Source: JADFOB01 sp964651325
Lineage (GTDB): Bacteria > Planctomycetota > Phycisphaerae > UBA1845
DNA length: 15,488 nucleotides
Assembly (NCBI GenBank): GCA_964651325.1
Contig: CAZYXP010000071.1
Location: 1 to 15,488 of the forward strand
Direction of reading: 5' to 3'
The translations under genes and the position numbers were made by a program. The notes under the pieces were generated by a model. It saw only the letters and a program-made list of their open reading frames with translations. It was not told the origin of the DNA and searched no databases. Positions 1 to 6,934 of the stretch are shown in pieces; positions within the stretch are counted from its first letter, which is position 1, and every line of letters starts with the position of its first letter.

Positions 1-414
1 GCCACTCCCCGCCGCCAAGGCCTCGAGCGCCTCCCGCGGAGCCATGTTACCGGCGGGATCGCCCTCGTGCCCCAGCTCATCGACGATCGGCCCCGCCAGC
101 GCCTCGTCAACGAGCCCGGCTCGGCGGCTCCGGATCGCGCTGATGCACCGATTCTGCGCAACACGCAAGAGATAGGATCGAACGGATTTCGGTGGGTCAT
201 CCGGCCGGTTCCGCAAACCGGTCACCAGCGCCGCCCACGATTCACTTGCGATGGAATCGAGCCAATGAGGATCCTGGCTACACAGAGTTTGGGACCGCTT
301 GAAAATCGCGTATCGAACCGCACGGTCGTAGCGTTGCATGAGCTGGCGCAGCGCGGCCGCGTCGCCGGCCGCGACCGCGGTCACTAGAAAACCGTCATCT
401 GAAGGGTTGGTCAT
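1..414 (-). CDS. ECF-type RNA polymerase sigma factor, partial (N-terminal 138 codons)
   Basis: The frame is open from an ATG at 414 to the left edge of the window, so the C-terminal part is missing. The first about 40 residues (DGFLVTAVAAGDAAALRQL, then a YDRAVRYAIF stretch) look like the start of sigma-70 region 2. A later stretch (KSVRSYLLRVAQNRCISAIR, about residues 82-101) resembles the end of region 2, where ECF factors read like 'W-L-x-x-I-A-x-N-x-x-x-D-x-x-R'. The remaining residues would lead into the region 2-4 linker. Such factors bind core RNA polymerase and redirect it to particular promoters, and Planctomycetes encode many. The acidic DAED-like signature of region 2.2 is not obvious, so this may be a divergent ECF group. 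It follows the glycosyltransferase on the same strand after 96 nt containing a hairpin, so it is probably a separate unit. No anti-sigma gene is visible. Confidence 0.72.
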   Translation of the reverse strand, partial: MTNPSDDGFLVTAVAAGDAAALRQLMQRYDRAVRYAIFKRSQTLCSQDPHWLDSIASESWAALVTGLRNRPDDPPKSVRSYLLRVAQNRCISAIRSRRAGLVDEALAGPIVDELGHEGDPAGNMAPREALEALAAGSG

Positions 415-482
415 GACGCAGCAATTCACCCACAGCCTACAGCACACCCGCCCTCGAGATTGATCCAGCAAGCACGGCGGAC

Positions 483-509
483 GACGGGTTCGCGTGAATC
501 ACGCCCGTC
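483..509 (-). terminator. Hairpin directly after the glycosyltransferase gene, possible terminator
   Basis: Six bases at 483-488 (GACGGG) pair with 504-509 (CCCGTC). Inside them CGTGA (493-497) pairs with TCACG (499-503), leaving a four-base bulge at 489-492. The structure begins right after the TAA stop of the upstream gene on the minus strand, where a terminator is expected. There is no T-tract after it, so it is not a canonical intrinsic terminator. It could also act as an mRNA 3' end stabiliser or as an operator for the following sigma factor gene. Confidence 0.45.
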
Positions 510-510
510 C

Positions 511-1227
511 TTATCGTAGAAATCTATACTTGACGATCGCCCAAAGCGCGGGGAAACCGTCGAAAACGCTGATCTTTTTCCCCTCGTCGTGGCTTCGCCC
601 GGCGTAGCTGATCCCCACTTCGTACACGCGCCACGAGGTTCCCGATTTCGTCTTGCGCGATATCTTGGCTGTAAACTCCGGCTCGAAATCGAATCCATTG
701 CAGCGAAACGTCAGCCCTTCGATCACCTCCGCCCGAAACACCTTGTAACAGGTCTCCATGTCGGTCAGGTTCAGATCGGTGAACATGTTGGAGAGCAGCG
801 TGACGAATCGATTGCCCACCATGTGCCAGAATCGATCCACGCGATGAGCCAGTCCGCCTCGAAAACGAGAACCGTACACGACGTCGGCGATGTCCGTCAG
901 AATCGGTTTCAGAAGAATACCGTAGTCTTCAGGGTTGTATTCGAGATCGGCATCTTGAATCAGGATGATGTCGCCAGTGGCCAGCTTAAACCCCTCGCGG
1001 AGCGCGGCGCCCTTGCCGCGATTCTTATCGAGCAGCTTGATCTCGATATCCTCATCCGGCCAGCGGTCTTTGAGCTTGGGATAGATTGCCCGCGTCCCAT
1101 CTTGCGAACCGTCGTCGACCAGTACGATCTGCCGATCCATACCAACGTCGATGGCGATGACCCGCTCGAGGATTTCCTGAAGCGTGGCAGCCTCGTTGAA
1201 CACCGGGATGACAATGGATAAGCGCAT
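511..1227 (-). CDS. Family 2 glycosyltransferase (polyprenyl-phosphate hexose transferase type)
   Basis: The 238-residue protein has the GT-A fold pattern of dolichyl/undecaprenyl-phosphate glycosyltransferases. It starts with LSIVIPVFNE (residues 3-12), has the nucleotide-binding VLVDDGSQDGT (35-45), NRGKGAALREGF (69-80), and the metal-binding acidic motif QDADLEY (91-97). Further typical segments are TDMETCYKVFR (155-165) and GRSHDEGKKI (210-219). The enzyme would transfer a sugar from a nucleotide donor to a lipid-phosphate carrier at the cytoplasmic face of the inner membrane. It has no C-terminal membrane helices, so it is the short soluble or peripheral form. It begins 14 nt after the isomerase gene on the same strand, so the two are very probably co-transcribed. 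An AGGAA sequence lies about 12 nt before the ATG. Donor and acceptor cannot be told from sequence. Confidence 0.88.
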   Translation of the reverse strand: MRLSIVIPVFNEAATLQEILERVIAIDVGMDRQIVLVDDGSQDGTRAIYPKLKDRWPDEDIEIKLLDKNRGKGAALREGFKLATGDIILIQDADLEYNPEDYGILLKPILTDIADVVYGSRFRGGLAHRVDRFWHMVGNRFVTLLSNMFTDLNLTDMETCYKVFRAEVIEGLTFRCNGFDFEPEFTAKISRKTKSGTSWRVYEVGISYAGRSHDEGKKISVFDGFPALWAIVKYRFLR

Positions 1228-1241
1228 GCGACCGGTTGTTC

Positions 1242-2321
1242 CTAGATGCTTTCCAGGACGGAAAAGCCCCGGTCGAGCAAGTCTTGGACGTCTATCAAAC
1301 CGGCCAATAGCCCATCTTCATCGACTACCGGAAGCTCGTCGATGGCGTGCTTGCGTATGAGTTCGATGGCTTCGCTCATACGAGTATCGACGCGGACGGA
1401 CTTGGGCGACACCGTCATGATCTCAGTAAGGGTGCGATCAGGCGAGTAATCGCCGGTTTGCAGAAGACGGAAGAAATCGCCCTGCGTGACAATTCCGACG
1501 AGTTTGCCGCCGTCATCGACCACCGCGGCCGCTCCCGCTCGTTTTGGAGCCCCCAAAATCGCTTCGTAGCATTCGCCGAGCGTGGCCGTGGTTCGCACGC
1601 GGGGACAATTCGCCCCGGTTCGCATGACCTCCCCGGTCTTCATCAGAAACCGCCCCAGCGCGCCTCCGGGATGATAGGAGGCGTACTGCTCCGGCTTGAC
1701 GGCCTTGATTTCCATCACGGTCAGGGCAATCGCATCTCCCAGGGCCAGCATGGCCGTGGTCGAAGAGCTTGGAGCCAAGCCCAGCGGACAGGCTTCAGGT
1801 ATTTCGCCGATGTGCAGAACGAAATCCGCATGTTTCGCCGCCGGCGATGAAGGATTGGCGGTCAGCAGGACGATCGAGCAGCCGAGCTTGGCCAAGCGGG
1901 GAAGAAGATCGACCAATTCCGAGCCGCCGCTCTTACTAAGCGCCACGACGACATCGTCGCCGTGCACCATGCCCAGATCGCCGTGCAACGCCTCGACCGG
2001 GTGCAAGGCGTAAGCCGGCGTGCCGGTACTTGCAAGCGTGGCCTGGATTTTCCGGCCGATCAACCCGGCTTTGCCCACACCAGTCACGCAAACGCGCCCG
2101 CGGCAACCAAGCACGCACCGGACGGCCTGAGCAAACTCGGATCCAAGGCGATCCCGCGCATCCAGGACGGCGTCAGACTCTGACTGCAAAATCGATTTGG
2201 CTTTCGCAAGAATCGAAGCCTCATCCGCCGCGCTATGCGCCGATACCGTGTCTGGCGGATTCTGTCGCCCCGGCTGATTATGGCGATCGGAATGATTCTG
2301 CGTCGTTTCGGTCACACTCAT
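1242..2321 (-). CDS. kdsD: Arabinose-5-phosphate isomerase, KdsD/KpsF family (SIS + two CBS domains)
   Basis: The predicted enzyme interconverts D-ribulose 5-phosphate and D-arabinose 5-phosphate, the first step toward the lipopolysaccharide sugar Kdo. A SIS domain covers about residues 45-200 and two CBS domains about 230-285 and 298-352, the standard layout. GVGKAGLIGRK (81-91), the HPVEALHGDLGM segment (107-118), EACPLGLAP (176-184) and HPGGALGR (217-224) are clear family signatures. The catalytic residues of E. coli KdsD (K59, E111, E152, H193) map to K84, E135, E176 and H217, all conserved; the SGESSE motif is one residue shorter here (SGGSE). The 359 residues exceed the E. coli enzyme by about 30, owing to a polar N-terminal extension. 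No better internal start was seen. The glycosyltransferase follows at 14 nt. Confidence 0.92.
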   Translation of the reverse strand: MSVTETTQNHSDRHNQPGRQNPPDTVSAHSAADEASILAKAKSILQSESDAVLDARDRLGSEFAQAVRCVLGCRGRVCVTGVGKAGLIGRKIQATLASTGTPAYALHPVEALHGDLGMVHGDDVVVALSKSGGSELVDLLPRLAKLGCSIVLLTANPSSPAAKHADFVLHIGEIPEACPLGLAPSSSTTAMLALGDAIALTVMEIKAVKPEQYASYHPGGALGRFLMKTGEVMRTGANCPRVRTTATLGECYEAILGAPKRAGAAAVVDDGGKLVGIVTQGDFFRLLQTGDYSPDRTLTEIMTVSPKSVRVDTRMSEAIELIRKHAIDELPVVDEDGLLAGLIDVQDLLDRGFSVLESI

Positions 2322-2329
2322 GGCCGGCC

Positions 2330-2358
2330 ATTATGTCCCACAATGCGATATTTCACAA
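2330..2358 (-). promoter_or_regulatory. Sigma70-like promoter for kdsD, probably giving a near-leaderless mRNA
   Basis: On the minus strand TTGTGA (2358-2353, 4 of 6 against TTGACA) is followed after exactly 17 nt by CATAAT (2335-2330, 5 of 6 against TATAAT). Transcription would start about seven bases later, near 2323, while the ATG of kdsD is at 2321. There is also no convincing ribosome binding site before that ATG, which fits a leaderless or near-leaderless transcript. It would serve kdsD and the glycosyltransferase. Confidence 0.5.
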
Positions 2359-2458
2359 GAAACGGGCCCGCGGGAATGGACAATGCCTCCCAAAACCGAC
2401 GCGACGCCAGTGCACAGTCACGCCTGAGTCTGCGGGAACTCGTTCTTCCCCCCCAAGC

Positions 2459-2475
2459 CGCGGGCTTTGCCCGCG
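2459..2475 (-). terminator. GC-rich hairpin downstream of the five-gene operon
   Basis: CGCGGGC (2459-2465) pairs perfectly with GCCCGCG (2469-2475) around a TTT loop. It lies about 40 nt after the stop of the YdjY-domain gene and before the kdsD promoter, where the operon transcript should end. There is no T-run on the minus strand (a G-run follows instead), so termination activity is only inferred from position. Confidence 0.4.
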
Positions 2476-2513
2476 CGGCCGTGCGAACCCGCATGTTTAC
2501 AAGTGACGCGACA

Positions 2514-3572
2514 TCAGTCCTTCGATTTTCGGCTTGGGCGACGCTCGATGGTGATTGCTTCCCGCTTGATGCCCGATCGGACTAAACGGAGGACGGCCTC
2601 GGCCAAGCCCTCTTCCGACAATCCACGATCCGCCACGACTTCAAGCCTCCCTGTTGAATCCTTGCTCGCGTCCAGCAGCTCACCGACCCGTTTTACGGAA
2701 GTCGGCGATCCCTCAAAAAGCAACCTGCCCGACGAGTCAATCGCAATTGTCACGGTCGAGGCGGCCGCGCCGATCAATAGTGTGCACCGGGTCTTCATGG
2801 GCGGGATGAGATCCGGGTTCGCCACGACCCAAAGCGCCTCGTTGTCGGCGGAATGCGCCGCGCCGACAGCCATCAGCGCCGTGTCAAAATCCACCACGCA
2901 CAGCACCGTGCCCTCGCTGTCGGCCCCGAGACGCCCATCGCCGAAAACGCGTGAGCCGGAAAAAACCCAGACGAGGTTCTCGACGGGCTCGCCGGTGGAA
3001 GCGTTCAGCAGCCAGCGATCAACGGGAACGGTTGTCGCGACCTTTTTATTGCGGAAACGAACTTGGATGCTCAATGGTTGCCCCGACGGCGGCAATACTT
3101 TCTGCGAAGGTTCGTCAAATCGAGAAGGGTGCCCGGCTTCAAGCCCTATCAGCCCCATGGCCTGGAATATGTGCGTGGCCGATGCCTGAACGACGAGAAT
3201 ACTCTCGTGCTCTTTGGTCCCGGCCGTGCAGGCCAGAAGCTCCAAGGGCCCTTTTCGAAGAACCACCCGGGCGTCCACTTCCACACGGCGCTCGCCCCAA
3301 TCGATACGCACGCCGGGCGCGAACGGTTTGATATTTCGTGGCTTGCCGGAGCCAATTCCGGGTTGTGGCGGAGAATCGGATAGGGCGCAGGTCGGCACTG
3401 CAAGGATCAGCAGCGCGGCCCACACCAGGGTGCGCCAGCGCCGACCCCGTTCGAGGGCGATCAGACCAAAACCTCCGCTTCTCAGCGCAACACCGCAGCC
3501 GAGGGCGGCTGCACCACAGCGGGCGACTAGGCTACGACCGCCGACTCGCGCTGCTGCGCGCGATCGAACCAT
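2514..3572 (-). CDS. Secreted YdjY-domain protein with an ExbD-like C-terminal part
   Basis: A 352-residue protein. After a basic N-terminal stretch, a hydrophobic segment (about 48-62) followed by ALSDS suggests Sec export. Residues about 85-265 match the YdjY-like domain of planctomycete secreted proteins: strand pattern RIDWGERRVEVDARV, then RKGPLELLACTAGTKEHES (106-124), a small/hydrophobic helix ending in EAGHP (145-149), and WVFSGS (202-207). The function of this domain is not established. Residues about 273-343 (VTIAIDSSGRLLFEG, then LEVVADRGLSEEGLAEAV) resemble the periplasmic domain of ExbD/TolR. The start ATG overlaps the secretin stop as TGATG, so translation is probably coupled and the product may work with the secretin. 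The 47 residues before the hydrophobic segment are unusually long for a signal peptide, but no ATG, TTG or well-placed GTG gives a better start. Confidence 0.72.
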   Translation of the reverse strand: MVRSRAAARVGGRSLVARCGAAALGCGVALRSGGFGLIALERGRRWRTLVWAALLILAVPTCALSDSPPQPGIGSGKPRNIKPFAPGVRIDWGERRVEVDARVVLRKGPLELLACTAGTKEHESILVVQASATHIFQAMGLIGLEAGHPSRFDEPSQKVLPPSGQPLSIQVRFRNKKVATTVPVDRWLLNASTGEPVENLVWVFSGSRVFGDGRLGADSEGTVLCVVDFDTALMAVGAAHSADNEALWVVANPDLIPPMKTRCTLLIGAAASTVTIAIDSSGRLLFEGSPTSVKRVGELLDASKDSTGRLEVVADRGLSEEGLAEAVLRLVRSGIKREAITIERRPSRKSKD

Positions 3573-6500
3573 CAGCCGCGCGAGAAGCCGGGAAAGGCCA
3601 ACTCTTCCTGCTCGCTATGGATGAGAATCTTGGGTTTGATCAGAATAAGCAAAGTCTGCTCATCCTTAACAGTGGATCGGGACGAGTACGCTCGCTTGAG
3701 GATGGGAATCTTGGACAGAATCGGCACCCCGGCTTCGACTTCCGTCTCGGAAGCGAGCTTTTGGCCGCCAATCAGCAGAGTTCCACCGTCCGGAACGGAG
3801 ACCATCGTTTGAATGCGTTGTGCCGAAAGCGTCGGCAATTGAACGAACGCCGCCAGCGCGCCGGTTCCGCCGCTAAACGGGAAGGTTTGCAAGTCCAGCA
3901 ATCGCGTAATTCCAGGCGACAGCAAGAGCATCACGTAGCGCCGATCGATGGTCACCGTGCCACGAACGAACAAGCTCGCCCCGGCATCAATCACCTGAGT
4001 CACCGGAGCCTGCGCAACGGCTCCCTGCGCGATCACCGGGTTAAGCTGGCTCACGAAGTTCTGCTGAATGGTCACCGCGACCCACGCCGAGCCGCCGTTG
4101 AACACGACCAGCCTCGGGGCGGTCAGCACGGTCGAGCGAGAGTCCGCCTGAGTCGCCCGGATCATGAAATCGACCTGAATGTTGTCCAAGAACGATCCCA
4201 TGATACTCAGCGCCGGCCCAATCGTTTGCCCGGCAAAACTCCCCGGAATATCACTGGGAAGGTTGGCGGGGTTCGTGAAGTCCGTCACGCTGGAGAGGAT
4301 CGGAATCGGGGTGCCTTGGCGACCGCTGCCACCAGTACTCTGCGGAACGAACACCGTTTGACCAAAGGGCTGACCGATAGCCGGGCCGGCCGTCAACCCC
4401 GTACCCAGTGCGGGCGTCGCCGGTGTAAAGCCTAACTGCGTAAACGTCCGGGGAAGCAGCAGCCGATTGCCCAAGACCGGATCGGTCGCGGCCAGGCCGC
4501 CGCCCTCGTCCACGAAATCAAAGCCGGCGTTGCCCCCGTTGAGGACAATATCCAGATCCATGCCCAACTCTTCGAGGTAATGGCTCGAAACGGTTAGGAA
4601 AATGGCTTCGACGGAAATCTGAATGGCCCGTTGCTCGCGAAGCTTGTCGAGCAAGCCGCCAATTTGTCGTTGAGCGGCCGAGTTTTGCGTTACCACCAGT
4701 TGCTGGTTGATCTCGCGGATCGATCCGAGCGTCCCACCCCGTTCGCGCCAACTGTCCGGGGCGACCGTATCACGAATGAGCCCAATAAGCTGGTCAATCT
4801 TGTTCCGAACTGCCGGGTCTTCTGTTGGTTCATCGTTGTCGTCGTCGCCGTGTTGCCAGGCAAGCTGGTTGGAAGCCTGCGCCGGCGTCGCCACGGCCGG
4901 TTGCGCGTTGCGCAGATCCGCGGGCGGAGCGCTGTTGTAGGTCGGAATGTCCATGAGCAGGTCGCTGATGGGGTAGACGGCGGGGTACGTCTTGGAATCC
5001 AAGGTGCGTTGGGTCGCCACGGAGATGGCGCCGTCACCGACGTCAAACCCCAGGTTCGCCGCGCCCGCGCCGGCTTGGCTGAGAATCTCCGTGAGCGCCT
5101 TGCGCAGAGTAATCTGATTGGGCAGGTGCAAATCGATGGGGGTTTCAGCCTGAACACCGGCGGTTTCCAGGTCGTGCCAGTTAACGATGATGTTGACCTG
5201 GTGCGCCTCGGCCAAATACTCTACGACGTGCTGCAGCGGATCGCGCCGGAAATCGACATCAATCGGCTGATCCAGCGACCCGAGCAGCAAGTTTTTTCGG
5301 TTGGTTTCGCCGGGCCTGGCTCGCAAAGGGCGAGACGTTCGCTCGATCCAATCATCGGGGTAATTGACGTCCTCCCACCAAGGGATTTTGGCTTCCTCAA
5401 CATCCAGCAGCGCGCCGAGTGACTGATCGTAAAACTGGGTGCGCATCTTGCGCTGGCGGCGATAGTTGTACTGATCCTCGAGCTGGTCGAGCATCCAGCG
5501 GGCCGGCATGTACTTCGAATCCACGACGCTAACCTGCCGAAGCACGTTCATCGCCTTGACAAACTCGCCGTCTTTGCGGTGCTGGACCGCTTGAGCCATG
5601 AGTTGCTCAACTTGCTTCGCCCGGCGTTCTTCAATCTCACGCAACTTGCGGCTGCGCTGCTGCTCGATAGTCTGACGAACCTCGGCCACTTTGCGTTCGT
5701 TGTAGGTCTGCTCGGCCGTGGACACGTGCTGTTCGAGTGCCACCAACTCGCTTCTAAGGTTTTCATACTTGACGATCGGCTCAGCGAACTGGCGACCGGA
5801 CTCAACGATCTGCCGAGCGCGAATCAGCACCTGCCGTGCGTCATCAAAACGCTCTGCCTCCAAGTCCTGAAGGATAACGCGCTCGGCATCGCGGTACTGC
5901 GTTACGGTGCGCTGCCAGTTGATGGCCGCCTCGCGTTGGATTTCATCCGCGAGAGAGCCTGCGGCGGGCCCCAGATTTCGCTGACGAAACTCGCGAATCT
6001 GCTCCATGCCCGCAACGGCTTCCGGATAGCCGGGAACCGCCATCAGCGCGGATTCGTAGGCCCGCTCGGCGGCGTCGTATTGCCCGCTGCGACTCAAGCT
6101 GTCGCCCTTTGCAGTCTGCTGGCGGGCCTCGGCCGTGCCGTTTTGGCCATGGGCGTCATTTCCGGCTTGGCTTTGGGTATGGCCATCGGCAGCCTTACGA
6201 TTGAGCTCGCGCAGCCGCGACTGAGCCACCGTACGGATATCTTTCGGCGTGTACTCGTTCGCCAAAACCGTCTGAAGCAGCTCCCGCGCACGGTCCGTCG
6301 CCCCATCTTGGGCGGCCGTCTCCGCATCTTCGAGGTCGCGGAGGGACTTGTCTTCCATGGTGATCGCGACTTGAATGCGATTCAGATAGTCGTCTCGCCG
6401 GGCCTGATCGGCCGGGGAAAGTTTGGAGCGATCAATGGCAGTCAGCGCTTCCTGGGCCGGCAGGTATTCGCCCTTTTCGAAGAGCGCAATGGACCTAGCC

Positions 6501-6604
6501 AGCGAGTCGGAATCGTCATTAGCCGAGGCGGGCACGACCAAAACCAACGAGCCCAGCACGATTCCCATGCATGCCAGCCCTGTGAGAAACCTCGAAATCA
6601 ACAA
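3572..6604 (-). CDS. Secretin (type II/IV pilus family outer-membrane pore) with TPR/coiled-coil N-terminal half
   Basis: This 1010-residue protein should form the outer-membrane channel of a type IV pilus or type II secretion machine. It has a signal peptide (about 1-28, ending PASA). TPR-like helical repeats occupy about 30-210 (for example AKGDSLSRSGQYDAAERAY) and a charged coiled coil about 285-345. An STN/N0 domain lies at about 447-512 (PIDVDFRRDPLQHVVEYLAE). An N1-like domain at about 597-665 (INQQLVVTQNSAAQRQI) leads into the secretin core at about 666-992. The core ends with VPDGGTLLIGGQK (937-949) and the signature GVPILSKIPILKRAY (959-973). PilQ and GspD normally carry several N domains; here the N-terminal half is helical instead. 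The start is a TTG at 6604, chosen because a perfect AGGAGG lies 8 nt upstream. It is preceded by a 330-nt gap and overlaps the next gene by one base. Confidence 0.9.
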   Translation of the reverse strand: MLISRFLTGLACMGIVLGSLVLVVPASANDDSDSLARSIALFEKGEYLPAQEALTAIDRSKLSPADQARRDDYLNRIQVAITMEDKSLRDLEDAETAAQDGATDRARELLQTVLANEYTPKDIRTVAQSRLRELNRKAADGHTQSQAGNDAHGQNGTAEARQQTAKGDSLSRSGQYDAAERAYESALMAVPGYPEAVAGMEQIREFRQRNLGPAAGSLADEIQREAAINWQRTVTQYRDAERVILQDLEAERFDDARQVLIRARQIVESGRQFAEPIVKYENLRSELVALEQHVSTAEQTYNERKVAEVRQTIEQQRSRKLREIEERRAKQVEQLMAQAVQHRKDGEFVKAMNVLRQVSVVDSKYMPARWMLDQLEDQYNYRRQRKMRTQFYDQSLGALLDVEEAKIPWWEDVNYPDDWIERTSRPLRARPGETNRKNLLLGSLDQPIDVDFRRDPLQHVVEYLAEAHQVNIIVNWHDLETAGVQAETPIDLHLPNQITLRKALTEILSQAGAGAANLGFDVGDGAISVATQRTLDSKTYPAVYPISDLLMDIPTYNSAPPADLRNAQPAVATPAQASNQLAWQHGDDDNDEPTEDPAVRNKIDQLIGLIRDTVAPDSWRERGGTLGSIREINQQLVVTQNSAAQRQIGGLLDKLREQRAIQISVEAIFLTVSSHYLEELGMDLDIVLNGGNAGFDFVDEGGGLAATDPVLGNRLLLPRTFTQLGFTPATPALGTGLTAGPAIGQPFGQTVFVPQSTGGSGRQGTPIPILSSVTDFTNPANLPSDIPGSFAGQTIGPALSIMGSFLDNIQVDFMIRATQADSRSTVLTAPRLVVFNGGSAWVAVTIQQNFVSQLNPVIAQGAVAQAPVTQVIDAGASLFVRGTVTIDRRYVMLLLSPGITRLLDLQTFPFSGGTGALAAFVQLPTLSAQRIQTMVSVPDGGTLLIGGQKLASETEVEAGVPILSKIPILKRAYSSRSTVKDEQTLLILIKPKILIHSEQEELAFPGFSRG

Positions 6605-6612
6605 GGTATGAT

Positions 6613-6618
6613 CCTCCT
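6613..6618 (-). promoter_or_regulatory. Shine-Dalgarno AGGAGG fixing the TTG start of the secretin
   Basis: A full AGGAGG is placed 8 nt before TTG at 6604. The next TTG (6601) would be 11 nt away, and no ATG in the frame is as well placed before the hydrophobic signal segment. This supports initiation at TTG 6604. Confidence 0.75.
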
Positions 6619-6693
6619 CGCTCTGTTGGCGATCACTCGAAGCATCGGCGGGGCCGGAACGGGCAAAATACCAATCCGGTGTTCTAGGCCGAC

Positions 6694-6723
6694 ATAAACG
6701 CGTCGTTACGCGCCGTGCGTCAA
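6694..6723 (-). promoter_or_regulatory. Weak candidate promoter for the secretin gene
   Basis: TTGACG (6723-6718, 5 of 6 against the -35 consensus) is followed after 18 nt by GTTTAT (6699-6694), a poor -10 box. A CGCGT-AACG-ACGCG inverted repeat falls in the spacer and could be an operator. The position, about 90 nt before the secretin start, is sensible, but the -10 match is weak. Confidence 0.28.
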
Positions 6724-6850
6724 TCCGCTCGGCGGAAAGCAGTTCCCCAGGGCAGCCGGGCGCATGCCAGCCCCTGGGACGGAGATTCTAGGGGGTGGCC
6801 CATAGTGCCGCAACCCCGAAACCAGCGCCCCACTTCCAACCCACCCCTTC

Positions 6851-6889
6851 GAAATGATTCACACGACAACTCGTTAAGTGACTCATTTC
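6851..6889 (-). repeat. Long imperfect hairpin in the operon, downstream of the 617-residue gene
   Basis: GAAATGATTCAC (6851-6862) pairs with GTGACTCATTTC (6878-6889) with a single mismatch, and ACGA (6863-6866) pairs with TCGT (6871-6874) around a CAAC loop. Only a TAA bulge (6875-6877) interrupts it, giving 15 paired bases in all. It is AT-richer than its surroundings, and there is no T-tract on either side. It may be an mRNA processing or stabilising element, an attenuator, or a dyad bound by a regulator. Confidence 0.6.
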
Positions 6890-6934
6890 ACATGGCCCCA
6901 CAGCGGTGATTCCAACCGGATCGGCGCTCGGCGA

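Larger units (their letters stand above)
6605..6934. other. 330-nt non-coding gap inside the operon, with structured elements
   Basis: No credible gene lies between the 617-residue protein and the secretin. The gap holds, in transcription order on the minus strand, a strong hairpin (6889-6851), a GC-rich inverted repeat CCCAGGG (6746-6752) with CCCTGGG (6772-6778), a possible promoter (6723-6694) with a CGCGT/ACGCG inverted repeat in its spacer, and the secretin ribosome binding site. Such a long gap in an otherwise compact same-strand cluster suggests independent control of the secretin and YdjY genes. Confidence 0.6.

Noticed and set aside
492..504. The 13-base palindrome GCGTGAATCACGC occurs here and again at 10896-10908
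   Set aside because: One or two identical 13-mers are expected by chance in a 15-kb window, and the second copy lies inside pilM coding sequence.
3372..3400. Possible lipoprotein signal at C62 of the YdjY-domain protein
   Set aside because: The residues before the cysteine (VPT) do not fit the lipobox, so a normal signal peptide or anchor is preferred.
5579..6697. Long open plus-strand frame (about 370 codons) antisense to the secretin, with similar ones at 3338-4435 and 4631-5422
   Set aside because: They are mirror images of well-supported minus-strand genes in GC-rich DNA, show no recognisable domains and have Arg/Leu-rich compositions typical of shadow frames.
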